Shown in pieces: positions 1 through 9,706 of a DNA stretch of 64,000 bases. The position numbers and the translations under genes are program-made. How positions within the stretch are numbered: the first letter of the stretch is position 1; the number at the start of each line of letters is the position of its first letter. The DNA is from Verrucomicrobiota bacterium (lineage in GTDB: Bacteria > Verrucomicrobiota > Lentisphaeria > JABSQK01 > JAJFLO01): assembly GCA_021772615.1 (NCBI GenBank), contig JAJFLQ010000011.1:62001-126000 (forward strand), written 5' to 3'. The notes below the pieces were generated by a model, which was not told the origin of the DNA, did no database searches, and saw nothing but the letters and a program-made list of their open reading frames with translations.

Positions 1-1581
1 GATGCCACACTAAGCTACACTGCCGACGAAGACTTTATCGGCGCCGACGAGTTGGCTTACACGATCAGCGACGGGAACGGCGGTACTGCCGTAGCCACGA
101 TCACCGTACAAATAGATCCCGTATCGGCGGGTCCAAATCTCCTGTTCGGTGTGGTTGACGATATGTCAAATAGCGAGTGGAGTACCGTCACCCTGGATCA
201 TATCTATGAGTCGATGGTCGTCGTGCTGACACCCGTCTATGACGACTCGACGGTACCCGTTGTGCCCCGCGTCCGTAACGCCTTAGGCAACCGGTTCGAG
301 ATACGACTCGATCGTGCAGATGGGGGAACGACCGAAATTACAGGTATCCCTGTCCACTATCTGGTTGTCGAGGAAGGGATATACACGGAATCCGAGCACG
401 GCGTGACGCTTGAAGCGGTTACGTACGTATCCGGCGTCACCGATTCGAGTGGTTCCTGGGTGGGTGAAAATCAGCGCTATGCAAACGCGTATACGCGTCC
501 GGTCGCACTTGGACAAGTGATGAGCTACAACGACCCGCGACCTTCCATGTTCTGGTCTCGTGGAAACGCAAGATCCGTCGCGCCAACAGCGGATGCGCTC
601 TGGGTTGGAAAACACGTAGGTGAAGACACAAATCGAACCCGCAACGACGAAAGGATCGGCTACATTGTTATCGAGTCAGGCACGGGTATCATTGATGGGT
701 TCAGATACGACGCCGCAGTCGGCGAAGACCGCATTCGTGGTGTCGGCGACAGACCGCCATATCACTACGCGACCGACATCGAAGCACCGCTGTCCGCCAT
801 CGTCTGTCAAACCGGCATGGACGGTGCAAACGGAGGTTGGGCGATCCTGTACGGCGACGATCCGCTCGCTCCCGGAGAGCTTGCAGCGGCAATTGATGAA
901 GATCAATTTCGCGATCCCGAGCGCCGGCACACGACCGAACAGGTTGCGTACATCGTATTCGAGACCATCGATCAGAACGCACCACACGACGACGAGTCCG
1001 CAGCTGGCGTGAAAGACTACCGGGGAGCGGGTGACGAAATCGACTTCGGAGCAGACGATGCATCACGGTATCCATCAGAGACTGAATATGAGGACGGAAT
1101 CCTCGCCGCCGGTGCGCGCTACGTATTGGATCAATCAGCCGACACATACGTTTTCGAATCCATACTTGAGCCCGGACCAAACCTGGTATCGATTCCAGTC
1201 GCAACGTCGACCACGTTTGATGACATCTTCCGGGACATAGAGGTTACGGGCATTCATCGGTGGGACAATCACGGTCAAACGCTTGTACCGGTCGACTTCG
1301 ACGCGTCACCGGTACCGGGCACTGGGTATTGGGTACAAAACGACGGCGATTTCAGCGAATACACCGTTGACGGTGCGGCAGGGTTTCAATCCGTGCCGTT
1401 GGTCTACGGCTGGAATCTGATTGGCGGCCCGACATATCGCTTCGTCTTACCGTTAGACACCGGACTGCATACCGCGCTTAGCTGGAATCCGGAAACCGCT
1501 GCATACGATGAACGTACAACGCTGATCCCCGGCCGCGGTTACCTGATATTTGCGCCCGCCGCTACCATGATCGATTATTGA
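1..1581 (+). CDS. Secreted/surface protein, 3' part only (cadherin-like repeat, H-type-lectin-like repeat domain, C-terminal GWNLI domain)
   Basis: The frame is open from base 1, so the true start lies outside the window; 526 residues are visible. The first ~40 residues end in the pattern of a tandem cadherin/Ig-like repeat (YTISDGNGGTA). Residues ~50-320 hold beta-rich repeats with WSTVTL, VVEEG, VMSYNDPR and RNDERIGYIVIE blocks, a domain I associate with large exported bacterial proteins. The last ~135 residues form two related blocks (PNLVSIPV, later GWNLIGGP) each followed by a GYW or GYL block; the same arrangement ends the protein at 18743-19975. No catalytic motif is visible. It is probably extracellular and the C-terminal unit may be a surface or sorting domain, which is inference. 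Exported nature is confident, function is not. Confidence 0.75.
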   Translation, partial: DATLSYTADEDFIGADELAYTISDGNGGTAVATITVQIDPVSAGPNLLFGVVDDMSNSEWSTVTLDHIYESMVVVLTPVYDDSTVPVVPRVRNALGNRFEIRLDRADGGTTEITGIPVHYLVVEEGIYTESEHGVTLEAVTYVSGVTDSSGSWVGENQRYANAYTRPVALGQVMSYNDPRPSMFWSRGNARSVAPTADALWVGKHVGEDTNRTRNDERIGYIVIESGTGIIDGFRYDAAVGEDRIRGVGDRPPYHYATDIEAPLSAIVCQTGMDGANGGWAILYGDDPLAPGELAAAIDEDQFRDPERRHTTEQVAYIVFETIDQNAPHDDESAAGVKDYRGAGDEIDFGADDASRYPSETEYEDGILAAGARYVLDQSADTYVFESILEPGPNLVSIPVATSTTFDDIFRDIEVTGIHRWDNHGQTLVPVDFDASPVPGTGYWVQNDGDFSEYTVDGAAGFQSVPLVYGWNLIGGPTYRFVLPLDTGLHTALSWNPETAAYDERTTLIPGRGYLIFAPAATMIDY

Positions 1582-1622
1582 TAGCGGTACCGGATAGTTT
1601 CAGGGGTGCTTTCTCACCTTTC

Positions 1623-1790
1623 CTAGCAGCCTGTCGGACTTTGGGGATCGCAGCGAGAAATATGAGAAATCGAGGGCATTTTTTCACGAATTGAGGCGAA
1701 TATTGGACATATTCAACGAAAATTCGGGAGAAGATGCGCCGATTTTGTCAATTTCGCAGTAGATCCGGCCGAAGTCCGACTGGCTGCTAG
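1623..1790. mobile_element. MITE-like element with ~20-bp terminal inverted repeats
   Basis: The left end reads CTAGCAGCCTGTCGGACTTT (1623-1642). The right end, read on the other strand, is CTAGCAGCCAGTCGGACTTC, giving 18 of 20 matches. The 168-bp interior has no plausible gene. Size, terminal inverted repeats and lack of coding capacity fit a non-autonomous transposon relic. No clear target duplication is visible, and no transposase in the window could move it. Confidence 0.7.
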
Positions 1791-2080
1791 ATGCGAACAA
1801 ACCGCCGAGACTGCATACATCTGCCCGTTGAACTGCGCACGTCTGTGCGCCGCACCTCGCGGATGCGCCTTACCCGGCGCATAGCTCGGCGCGGCGCGAA
1901 ACCCGCGATAAATCGAGAACTCCAACGAACGACTTCGGCGGTGTGTTGGAATTCGCGTTTCAGCGTGCTTGCATCATCCCCTCAATGCCACAAACTCGCC
2001 CGATCTCGCTGGCAAACGACGTTGCATACCCCGGCATGCACCTTACCGCGTTTCTCTTGACTCTTTAGAAAATCGATCAC
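1791..2080. repeat. Intergenic region with dispersed GAACTCCAACG-type repeat
   Basis: No gene is recognisable. The block around 1911-1931 carries GAACTCCAACGAACG, and 1940-1975 carries the CGCGTTTCAGCGTGCTTGC string. Both recur in other intergenic regions of this window (27.6, 34.9, 37.7, 40.3 and 53.4 kb), so this is one member of a dispersed repeat family. Confidence 0.55.
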
Positions 2081-2210
2081 CGGGCCCCGATTGCCGACGT
2101 CTGTTGTATTTGTCGCTCCCCATTGAAACATACTGACCGGGTGACGTTTTCCCGATTTATTCCTCAGTATCCACGGCGCGCAGAATCGCTGCTCAAAACG
2201 ACCATTTGAC

Positions 2211-2239
2211 TTGACATCAAGTGTCGCCCCATTTATAAG
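2211..2239 (+). promoter_or_regulatory. Sigma-70-type promoter upstream of the FHA gene
   Basis: TTGACA at 2211-2216 and TATAAG at 2234-2239 are separated by 17 bp, one base from the ideal -35/-10 pair. It lies ~140 bp upstream of the FHA start on the same strand with no gene between. Confidence 0.6.
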
Positions 2240-2379
2240 CTAACATCAACATTCGCGCCAACCATCGGCACGCTCCCTGTCGGGCGTAATCTGTAGGCCC
2301 GATGGAGGGGCGATGTCAAATCCGGGTCCTTTGGCCACGGATTTCTTTACTGATCCACGTCGATCATCGGGGGAAAGCC

Positions 2380-2949
2380 ATGAAAAATGACAACAAAAAC
2401 CTATCCAAGACCAGATTCAGCGTTACCGAGGACTTTGTAATTTCGAATGAGGATTTCGCACAATTCGGTATGATTTTGGATAGCGAGCAGTTCGAAACGC
2501 GCTTTCCTCACCCGTTCCTTATAAAAGCGCCGGTCGACTCCTCTGAAAAGAGCAGCACCGGTGATTTCGGCACGACGGCAGCCGCACCGCCTGCGACCAT
2601 CAACCAAACGTCCGTCTGCGGCGCCACGATATTCTTTGTGAAAAAATCGTCCAAGAATGTATTTAACGACATGATCACGATCGGCGACACCGTGAATAAC
2701 GATATCGTCCTAAAAACACCCAATGTATCCAAGTTTCACGCGTACATACAGCACCGCGGCTCCGACTGGTGGCTGTACGACAGCGGCTCCGTAAGCGGTA
2801 CATTTGTGAACCGCCTGCGACTGGAGCAAAAAAAGCCCATTGTATTAAAGCCACCAGCCGAACTGAACTTCGGTGGCGATAATCCGCTTCAATTCCTGAA
2901 CTCCCGACAAACGTCGCAATATCTCAGAGATCTCTTGCAGGGCAAGTGA
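2380..2949 (+). CDS. FHA-domain protein
   Basis: A 189-residue soluble protein. Residues ~80-175 match a forkhead-associated domain: ITIGDTVNNDIVL, then VSKFHAYI, then a DSGSVSGTFVN segment, the usual phosphothreonine-peptide-binding surface. The ~75-residue N-terminal part is polar and of unknown role. I chose the ATG at 2380 over an upstream in-frame ATG at 2302 because GGGGGAAA sits just before it and the FHA protein needs nothing upstream. A good promoter lies at 2211-2239. FHA proteins read phosphorylation by Ser/Thr kinases; no such kinase is visible here, so the partner is unknown. Confidence 0.8.
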   Translation: MKNDNKNLSKTRFSVTEDFVISNEDFAQFGMILDSEQFETRFPHPFLIKAPVDSSEKSSTGDFGTTAAAPPATINQTSVCGATIFFVKKSSKNVFNDMITIGDTVNNDIVLKTPNVSKFHAYIQHRGSDWWLYDSGSVSGTFVNRLRLEQKKPIVLKPPAELNFGGDNPLQFLNSRQTSQYLRDLLQGK

Positions 2950-3210
2950 ACGCGCCACGCCATGCGCAATGCCGTTGGATTTCGGATTCTTTTTTGGCGT
3001 TCCCCAGCCACCACATGCGCGACTGCGTCCGTTGCCTTTGCGAGACGTTGGAAAAGCCGAAGCTGAAGCCGTGAACCAACAAGATTCGCATATCATGTCT
3101 GCCCAGAATCAGATTCGAGACCATGATTTTTCGAGAATTCTCATCCAGGTGACAGGTCTCCCCCGAAACAACGGCGTTTAGATCCTATTCCAGCCAATGT
3201 CCTTGTCTTG

Positions 3211-3516
3211 CTACGTTCGACGTCGTCGATTTGCGCACAGGTCACCGACCAGTCCCAAGATCAAACCAGCGGTACCGCCGGCAGTGGCGCCGGCAACAAA
3301 ACGGGATTTCATTTCGCCAGAAGTATCATCCATCGCCCGATCTATTTGCGTTCTTGAGCCAGCCACAAAGGTGGCTCTATCGGTAAAAATGACGTCTCGG
3401 AGAGCACACGCACCGCCGAGGAGCAGTGCACAAAGAGCAGCAAGGAATACGATTCCGAAAATCCGCGTGCCGAAACTGTCCGTCTCTTCCTTCTTTCGGT
3501 AGAGTTCAAAGCTCAT
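3211..3516 (-). CDS. Small membrane protein of unknown function
   Basis: A 101-residue protein with a hydrophobic segment at ~20-42 (IFGIVFLAALCALLLGGACA) and a second near ~78-93 rich in Gly and Ala, ending in RRRR. No known family is recognised. It is the last of three minus-strand genes (4521 to 3211) with short gaps, which look like one transcription unit. It could be a chance reading frame, but the hydrophobic pattern and the neighbours favour a real gene. Confidence 0.5.
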   Translation of the reverse strand: MSFELYRKKEETDSFGTRIFGIVFLAALCALLLGGACALRDVIFTDRATFVAGSRTQIDRAMDDTSGEMKSRFVAGATAGGTAGLILGLVGDLCANRRRRT

Positions 3517-3582
3517 TGATTATCCGAAAAGCGTTTCAGCGGCAGCCATTTACCATCCGAACCATGGCCTGATTGTATGCCT

Positions 3583-4023
3583 TTATTCATGTCTTTGCGA
3601 AACGACATTGAGCCCACGGGAAGACACGTCTCCAGACTTGGCCACAGCCACCTCCGTGTAGTGCCCAGTCCCGTCCTCGACTGATAGTGACGCCGGCGTT
3701 TCGCCGCTGGTGGGGACAACAAGATTGAAAATTCGGCTCTTGGACACCGTTGGCCGCCGGAACAGCATGACCGTAATGCGGTTCCCATCGACTCTGTGAC
3801 AGGCTGCACTAAGACAGCAGCCACCCGGCGCTTCCCAAGCTCCCACGAGAACAATTTCCTGGGGTGACTTCATGAATGCTCGGAGATAATCAAGCTCCGA
3901 CGGGTTGACTACAGCCTGCCGATTTGCCAACCACAGGATGAGTCCTCCAGTTCCGATCAGGACCAGCATTATCGCGAATGCGATTGTTATTCTTCTCTTC
4001 ATACAGCGACCAGGATCATTCAC
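3583..4023 (-). CDS. Membrane-anchored protein of unknown function
   Basis: A 146-residue protein starting with a positively charged stretch and one transmembrane helix (ITIAFAIMLVLIGTGGLILW, residues ~11-31), then a ~110-residue domain that would face the periplasm. The domain has a PGGCCLSAACHR segment with three Cys residues. The start could be the GTG at 4023 or the ATG at 4002; neither has a strong ribosome-binding site. No family is recognised. Confidence 0.5.
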   Translation of the reverse strand: MNDPGRCMKRRITIAFAIMLVLIGTGGLILWLANRQAVVNPSELDYLRAFMKSPQEIVLVGAWEAPGGCCLSAACHRVDGNRITVMLFRRPTVSKSRIFNLVVPTSGETPASLSVEDGTGHYTEVAVAKSGDVSSRGLNVVSQRHE

Positions 4024-4065
4024 CTTTATGAAGCGGCGGCGCAGTAAGTTGAGTGAATCGCCTCG

Positions 4066-4521
4066 TCAGGCGTCTTTGCCTGGCCAGGACGCGACGATAG
4101 GGTCCGCGGCCTTGACCATCATCTCACCGAACTGCCAGCCCCGGAATACCGACTTCTTTGCCGGTATATAAAATGCCACAGTGAGGCCGCGCTTGTGCTG
4201 TGCGTGCACCTTGACGGCGTCGGTTTGTTTGCCTCCTGACACCTCGATCTTAACCCACTCACAAAGAGCGACAGCGTCAGCAGCTTCAGCGGAACGTGTT
4301 AGTGCCGCGACGAGAAGTGGTAGAACGATGTCGCTGGAAGTCATGTTGTTATCGGGCGCGGCGGCCACCAGACTGGCCTTGCGATCCACCGACAGCTTTG
4401 AGCCGACAGGCAAAAATGCGCCTCGTTTTGTCACCTGCTCGCATGCAAAGTCAAAAAGCGGCTCTGCGACCGTTTGCAGGTCGTCTTTTAGTTCCTGGTA
4501 CAGCGAATCGCGATCAACCAT
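4066..4521 (-). CDS. Conserved-looking hypothetical protein
   Basis: A 151-residue soluble protein. The C-terminal half (VKIEVSGGKQTDAVKVHAQH, then FRGWQFGEMM) has the look of a small uncharacterised domain I have seen in scattered bacterial proteins but cannot name. It is first in the minus-strand trio 4521-3211. A 7-bp inverted repeat (CCTGGAT at 4538, ATCCAGG at 4557) lies just upstream of the start and could be part of its leader. Confidence 0.5.
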   Translation of the reverse strand: MVDRDSLYQELKDDLQTVAEPLFDFACEQVTKRGAFLPVGSKLSVDRKASLVAAAPDNNMTSSDIVLPLLVAALTRSAEAADAVALCEWVKIEVSGGKQTDAVKVHAQHKRGLTVAFYIPAKKSVFRGWQFGEMMVKAADPIVASWPGKDA

Positions 4522-4863
4522 TCTTCACGCCTAACGTCCTGGATGATCGATGTCCGATCCAGGAAATCGTTGTATGGACTTCCGGTATTGGGATTGAGGG
4601 CAATCTATCGGACGTATGAATTCATTCGATCGATCCGCTCGTTGGCCGCTAATTTATCCAACGTTAACATACTCATGCACCCAGCGCGATACAACAATAG
4701 GGTCAGCAACGCCGGAATTGAATACAAGTCGATGCAGTGCTTGTGTGACTGCCGGGGCAATTCTATCGGTCAGCTTTTCCCGTTCCGGCGTTAGAAAACT
4801 GGATCTAGCCCCTCCACGCTAGAACTCTGCCCCTCAGGGTGCAACCTGAAGCAAAGCACATCC
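4522..4863. other. Intergenic, no gene recognised
   Basis: Short overlapping reading frames occur on the plus strand, but none has a recognisable family, a ribosome-binding site or a protein-like composition. Apart from the inverted repeat near 4538-4563 nothing stands out. Confidence 0.4.
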
Positions 4864-7176
4864 TTAGCCGGCGTCGTTTATCGCCTTGTGTACCACCTCG
4901 GAAAGCTTTCCGACCTTGTAGGGCTTGGCGATAGCATCGACAAAACCGTATTGCTCGTAGTTCGACAATATCGGATCATTCGAGTAACCACTGGAAACGA
5001 TCGCCTTAACTTTTGGTTCTATCTTGCGAATTTCCATGAACGCATCCTTGCCGCCCATACCTCCCGGTACTGTCAGATCCAGAACCACGAGATCGAATGG
5101 TTCTGCTGACGCACGAGCATCCGCATATAAGGAAATCGCGTCCGCTCCGTCCCTGGCAGTTGCAACCGTGTACCCCAATTCCGCGAGCGCATCGCCGGAA
5201 AACTCTCGGACAAGTTCGTCGTCATCCATTATCAGAACCCTACCTTTTCCTGCATACGTGAGTTCTTCATCATCATCCGCCGCATCAACGTCACCGGCCA
5301 CATGGGGAAGGTAGATATGAAACGTTGAACCGACGTCTATGTCGGAATTTACGGTGATGTATCCGCCATGCTGCTTAACGATCGAATAGGACGTGGCAAG
5401 CCCCAGGCCGCTGCCACGCTGTTTGGTTGTAAAAAAAGGGTCGAAAACCTTGGATAGCAGTGACGCAGAGATGCCCACCCCATGGTCAGCAACAGAAATC
5501 CGTACATGCCGGCCCGGCGCCAACGGTAGACCGTCCTCCTCCGAAAGCGTAACATTCTCGGCTTCTACATTGATCACGCCGCCATCGGGCATGGATTGGT
5601 TTGCATTAACAATCAGATTCTGAATCACCTGGGCGAACTGCCCCGGATCAACTTCGACCGTCCACAATGTTTCCGCAATCGCAAATGTGCATTGGGATGT
5701 CGCTCCGCTCAGCACAAACTCGGCGTTTTCACGAAGTAAATCGACAATTGACATGATCTTCTTCACCGGCTCCCCACCAGTAGAAAATGTAAGTAATCGT
5801 TGGGTCAAACTTTGAGCTTGCCCGCAGGCTCTTTCAGCCCTTGAGAGCACCTCGAACGACTTCTTACCATCCCCCGCATACATTCTCGCAAGCGAAATAT
5901 TGCCGATAATACCAGTCAACATATTATTAAAATCGTGAGCGATGCCGCCGGCAAGGAGACCAACCAATTCAAGCTTCTCGGCTCTAAGTAGGTCCGCTTC
6001 GGCTCTCTTTCGCACTGTTACGTCCTGAAAAAATATCGAAATACCGACAGAACTGGGGTAGATCCGGTTTTCGAACCAACGCTCCCAGGGACCAAAGTAC
6101 TCTTCCAGCATGATTGTTTTCTGGGTTGTCATCGCTTCGTGATAAGCATGGTAAAACGGCTCGCCAACCCCCTCGGGGAATTCCTCCCATATATTCTTTC
6201 CCACGAGATCTTTCGGGTCCCTACCTAGCAATTCCCCTGCCTTTTTGTTCAGAAAGGTATATCGCCAATCCCGATCAAGTGCCACGAAACCATCCGTTAT
6301 GCGCTCAAGGGTATTCGATATCTGCTTTTCTGATTCCTCAGCATTTTCTCGTGCCGCCCGTTCAAGGTTGACGAGACGTTCGAGCTTGTTCTTCAACGTT
6401 ATTCGTTCCGTAATGTCCTCTGTAATCCCCATTAACTTTTCGATATCGTTGTCCTCCCCTCTCAAGGGTGTGAAGCAGGATGCAAAATGTCTGATTTTGC
6501 CGTCAACGATCGATCGAAACTCGAAATGGGAGGCCTTTCCTTCGCGTGCTTGCGACAGCAGCGCATCGACACGAGGACGATCGTCCTCAAAAACAGATTC
6601 GGTGTAACATGATCCGTAGACGTCACGTTCTTCGATCCCCCCGAGCATCGCGAGTCCAGCATGATTGATCGAGATGATCCGGCCCTCGAGATCGATTTCA
6701 TGGATACAAAGACGCGAATTCTCGACCAACATGCGATAGCGTTTTTCGTTCTCGCGAATCGCTTGTTCCATTCGCTGTCCGTCACGTTCACTCTGCGCTT
6801 TTTCCAGCGCATGCGCAATGGTAAGCGGAAGACACTCTATGTGATCTTCGGTCTTAGTAACATAATCTGCCACGCCGCGTTTCATTGCCTCAATAGCAAT
6901 CTCCTCCGTTCCGCTCCCGGTGAGCATGACTATAGGGACCTCGACTCCCAGGCCGCGAATCAGGTCGATGATGTCGATTCCATTGGCACCACGAAGTTTA
7001 CAATCAGTGACAATGACGTCGCAAGCTCCTGTCGTTAGGATCCTTTCGACATTTGCGCGAGAATCTGCTTCAGCAATATTCACAGAAATGAATCCATTTT
7101 CCAACGTCCTCCTGACGAGCGCGCGGTCCGACGGATCATCATCGACAACAAGAATTGACATCGTACTCTTCATCAA
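4864..7176 (-). CDS. Hybrid sensor histidine kinase (REC-PAS-PAS-HisKA-HATPase-REC)
   Basis: A 770-residue soluble kinase. Residues 6-130 are a receiver with acidic D11-D13, phospho-acceptor D58, T86 and K108. Two PAS domains follow (~140-262 and ~285-395). The H-box is GGIAHDFNNML with H414, then N-box NLIVNANQ (~521-528), DHGVGIS (~564-570), FDPFFTTK (~578-585) and GSGLGLA (~588-594). A second receiver (~645-768) has acidic D651-D653, D700 and K751. There are no membrane segments, so it senses cytoplasmic signals or receives phosphate from another kinase through REC1. The C-terminal receiver can sink or relay phosphate. No DNA-binding response regulator lies nearby, so the output is not visible. 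A kinase of this layout usually acts in a phosphorelay. Confidence 0.93.
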   Translation of the reverse strand: MMKSTMSILVVDDDPSDRALVRRTLENGFISVNIAEADSRANVERILTTGACDVIVTDCKLRGANGIDIIDLIRGLGVEVPIVMLTGSGTEEIAIEAMKRGVADYVTKTEDHIECLPLTIAHALEKAQSERDGQRMEQAIRENEKRYRMLVENSRLCIHEIDLEGRIISINHAGLAMLGGIEERDVYGSCYTESVFEDDRPRVDALLSQAREGKASHFEFRSIVDGKIRHFASCFTPLRGEDNDIEKLMGITEDITERITLKNKLERLVNLERAARENAEESEKQISNTLERITDGFVALDRDWRYTFLNKKAGELLGRDPKDLVGKNIWEEFPEGVGEPFYHAYHEAMTTQKTIMLEEYFGPWERWFENRIYPSSVGISIFFQDVTVRKRAEADLLRAEKLELVGLLAGGIAHDFNNMLTGIIGNISLARMYAGDGKKSFEVLSRAERACGQAQSLTQRLLTFSTGGEPVKKIMSIVDLLRENAEFVLSGATSQCTFAIAETLWTVEVDPGQFAQVIQNLIVNANQSMPDGGVINVEAENVTLSEEDGLPLAPGRHVRISVADHGVGISASLLSKVFDPFFTTKQRGSGLGLATSYSIVKQHGGYITVNSDIDVGSTFHIYLPHVAGDVDAADDDEELTYAGKGRVLIMDDDELVREFSGDALAELGYTVATARDGADAISLYADARASAEPFDLVVLDLTVPGGMGGKDAFMEIRKIEPKVKAIVSSGYSNDPILSNYEQYGFVDAIAKPYKVGKLSEVVHKAINDAG

Positions 7177-7323
7177 TCAGAATCGCCTCCAGATCGGGTT
7201 CCTGGTTGAACGCCAACCAGTCATTATCGATGGCTCACGCAATCACAGAATATTCGCATGATTCTTGCCGGCTTGAGCTGATAATTTTTGGCACTGTGCA
7301 CCTATAACATATTATCGGTTAAG

Positions 7324-7440
7324 TCATCCATGCTTGCCCTCCCCTTTTTGAGGATTCTTCGATAACGTGATATGAAACGTGGTCCCGAATTCAGAGCTCA
7401 CCGTTCTACACTCAAAGCGATGACAAGTTAAACGCCAGCA
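7324..7440 (-). pseudogene. Possible remnant of a histidine kinase C-terminus
   Basis: In one minus-strand frame the translation ends with CRTVSSEFGTTFHITLSK and then a stop. SEFGTTFHITL is the usual last strand of a kinase ATPase domain. Upstream the frame is Arg-rich and meaningless, so this is at most a C-terminal scrap, perhaps from a relative of the adjacent kinase. Confidence 0.3.
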
Positions 7441-8280
7441 CCTCAGCCTCGAAAATCGTCGTCGTCCTCGACCTCGATATCGTTCTTCACTCGAATCGTG
7501 TCGGTTCGAGGACGACGATGAGGACAATCCAGACCAATTTTCTACCACAAAAATCGGTCACGAAACGCGGGCAACGAACTTGTCTGCGCCCGTGAGGTCT
7601 GGAGGATTATGGTGGTCTTGGCGCAGCATTGGCTCGAAGATACCTGTGCGTGACGAGGCGGTGATTGCCGAAGCCCCGCATGGGTGGCTGTTACAACATA
7701 ATACGCGAGACCAAGAAGAGAAACGGTATCGTCTACAACGTATTCCAGCCAGTGTCTTTCTCTGCGCCTCAGCGTCTCTGCGCGAGAAACCGATCGCCTG
7801 CATAGAATGTGATTCTTGCGAATAAAATGGCGTAGCCATCCTGGCTGCGTCTAAATCGGCCGTGTGAAAGCGCCGACCGTTGCGAACATGATCTTAACGT
7901 ACTGACTATACAGTGGATGTATCATCCCGACGTTGCATTAGTTTTACCGCGAGAGCAGGACAGGTTGCCGAGAACAATTCGGCAGAATACGTGTTCTGAT
8001 TTTGTTGTTTAAGGAGCTGAATTAGCGACCGCCAAGATGTTAACTTCTACCTATTTGTTGGCATTTCAGTTCCGGGGCGAAATTCCTTAGCGTACATTTC
8101 GGCAGATGAATCGGTAGCAGCCAAGAATGGTGAACTGCCCGGTTTATGGTCGCGTCCGCCCTATCGTTGTTTTTTCCTCACAAACACATACTGTACCCGT
8201 GCTATAGGGTACGTTGCAGCGTCGTTCGCGGTTGAAACGCCATTTGTTTCAGCTCGGCCGCATACACTTTACTCATCCTA
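7441..8280. other. Long intergenic region, no gene recognised
   Basis: No supported coding sequence. Bases ~7758-7791 contain TCTCTGCGCCTCAGCGTCTC followed by TGCGCGAGAA, a half-copy of the palindromic repeat that flanks and bounds the GxxExxY element at 48.7-49.6 kb. Confidence 0.45.
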
Positions 8281-8296
8281 AAAGAGGAGTTTTGTC

Positions 8297-9706
8297 ATAA
8301 AACCCCGGCAATGCCGTTCAACTATTTTCCTGTCACCTGTCCATTGTCCCCTAATCAGGTTTTCGTTCAGCCTGGTCATCACCACATTTTATCTGCTTTC
8401 ATCCGTTTTTCTTTTCGCCGGGGTGCCTGGTATCATCAACTACCAGGGATTCGTCAATACCGGAGGGACACCCTATGATGGAATGGGACATTTCAAGTTT
8501 GTGATGGTCGATCGTGGAGTGGGGAGCTCGGAGCAAGCGTTGGCTACGGGCTCCGTCGATAATGGAATGATCGACGATATTTTTGTAGACGATAGCGGCA
8601 GCGGATACGTGACGGCGCCGGTGGTGACCATTACGGATGCAACCGGAAGCGGCGCCACCGCGACCGCGACATTGAATGGTGACAGCATTGCGATGATTAC
8701 GGTCGACAATCCGGGGAGCGGCTATTCGCAGAATCCGGTCATCACCATCGATCCGCCACCGTCGAATCTCGAATTCGTGACGTACTGGAGTCACGATGAC
8801 ACCAGCGTGGACGGCACTGAGCCGGGCACGTCCGTCATGTGGCCGGTCAGCAACGGGTTGTTCGCCGTCGGACTCGGGGATACCGATGTACCCAATATGA
8901 TCGAGGAAATCTCTCCCGATGTGTTCAATCAGGACGAAGTCTTTCTGAGAGTCTGGTTCAGCACCACCGAAGCGAATTTTCAGGAGCTGACTCCGAAACA
9001 GCGGATAACCTCGGTCGGGTACGCCATGGTGGCGGACACGGCGCTATTGGTACCGGACATGTCGATCACTGCGGCCAACCTGGCACCCGGCGCAGTGAAC
9101 CAGATCGACAGCCCCGATGGCGCCATTACTGGAATCATCAGTGCGGACGATTCCGGCGACGTCCGTCTGTTCGGCGACATCCTGATCGAGGGTGATCCGC
9201 TGGAAGTGATCCCCAAGGACTTTGCAACCGATTTGTTCAGTCCGATTTCGGTCGCGGTGCAGGACGACTTCGCCTACGTCGTGGACGCAGGCACCGACCG
9301 GCTACAGGTCTTCGGGGTTTCGGATCCGGATGCGATTTCGGTTGCCGGCTCCTTGACCGGATTAAACGATCCAGTATCCATAGCGGTGCAGGGGGATTTC
9401 GCCTATGTGGTGACGGTAAACCCCGCGAGTCTACAGATCTTCGATGTATCCAATCCGGGTGCGATTGTCGCTAAAGACTTCGACTCGACCGGCTTAAGCA
9501 TTCCGAAATCGGTTGCGGTGCAGGGCAACTTCGCGTATGTTGTGGATGCAGGCACCGACCGGCTGCAGGTATTCGATGTTTCGAATCTGGACGACATTTT
9601 CGTTGCAGCCTTTGATCAGACCGCCGGGAACGTTTCCGATGAAACAAAAAAACCCCAGGCTACTCGCGAAGGGTCGTCCATTCGTCGGGGAAGGGCCATG
9701 TCGTAA
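8297..9706 (+). CDS. Secreted LVIVD-repeat protein, apparently 3'-truncated, with an unusual start
   Basis: The frame is open from 8282. GTG at 8423 would cut into the mature protein, because upstream in the same frame lies a good signal peptide (SFSLVITTFYLLSSVFLFAG). The best placed start is ATA at 8297, 7 bp after AAAGAGGAG (8281-8289); ATA is very rare, so it may be a mutated ATG. The mature part opens with INYQGFVNTGG, then two SGSGYVTAP/GSGYSQNP repeats (~residues 95-155), a segment resembling phage-tail-fibre-like bacterial exoproteins, and three LVIVD-type beta-propeller repeats (FAYVVDAGTDRLQVF and relatives). The propeller stops after three blades and the last ~27 residues are unlike the rest; they are antisense to the peptidase remnant at 9616-10099. 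I read this as a truncated extracellular protein. Confidence 0.65.
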   Translation: MKPRQCRSTIFLSPVHCPLIRFSFSLVITTFYLLSSVFLFAGVPGIINYQGFVNTGGTPYDGMGHFKFVMVDRGVGSSEQALATGSVDNGMIDDIFVDDSGSGYVTAPVVTITDATGSGATATATLNGDSIAMITVDNPGSGYSQNPVITIDPPPSNLEFVTYWSHDDTSVDGTEPGTSVMWPVSNGLFAVGLGDTDVPNMIEEISPDVFNQDEVFLRVWFSTTEANFQELTPKQRITSVGYAMVADTALLVPDMSITAANLAPGAVNQIDSPDGAITGIISADDSGDVRLFGDILIEGDPLEVIPKDFATDLFSPISVAVQDDFAYVVDAGTDRLQVFGVSDPDAISVAGSLTGLNDPVSIAVQGDFAYVVTVNPASLQIFDVSNPGAIVAKDFDSTGLSIPKSVAVQGNFAYVVDAGTDRLQVFDVSNLDDIFVAAFDQTAGNVSDETKKPQATREGSSIRRGRAMS

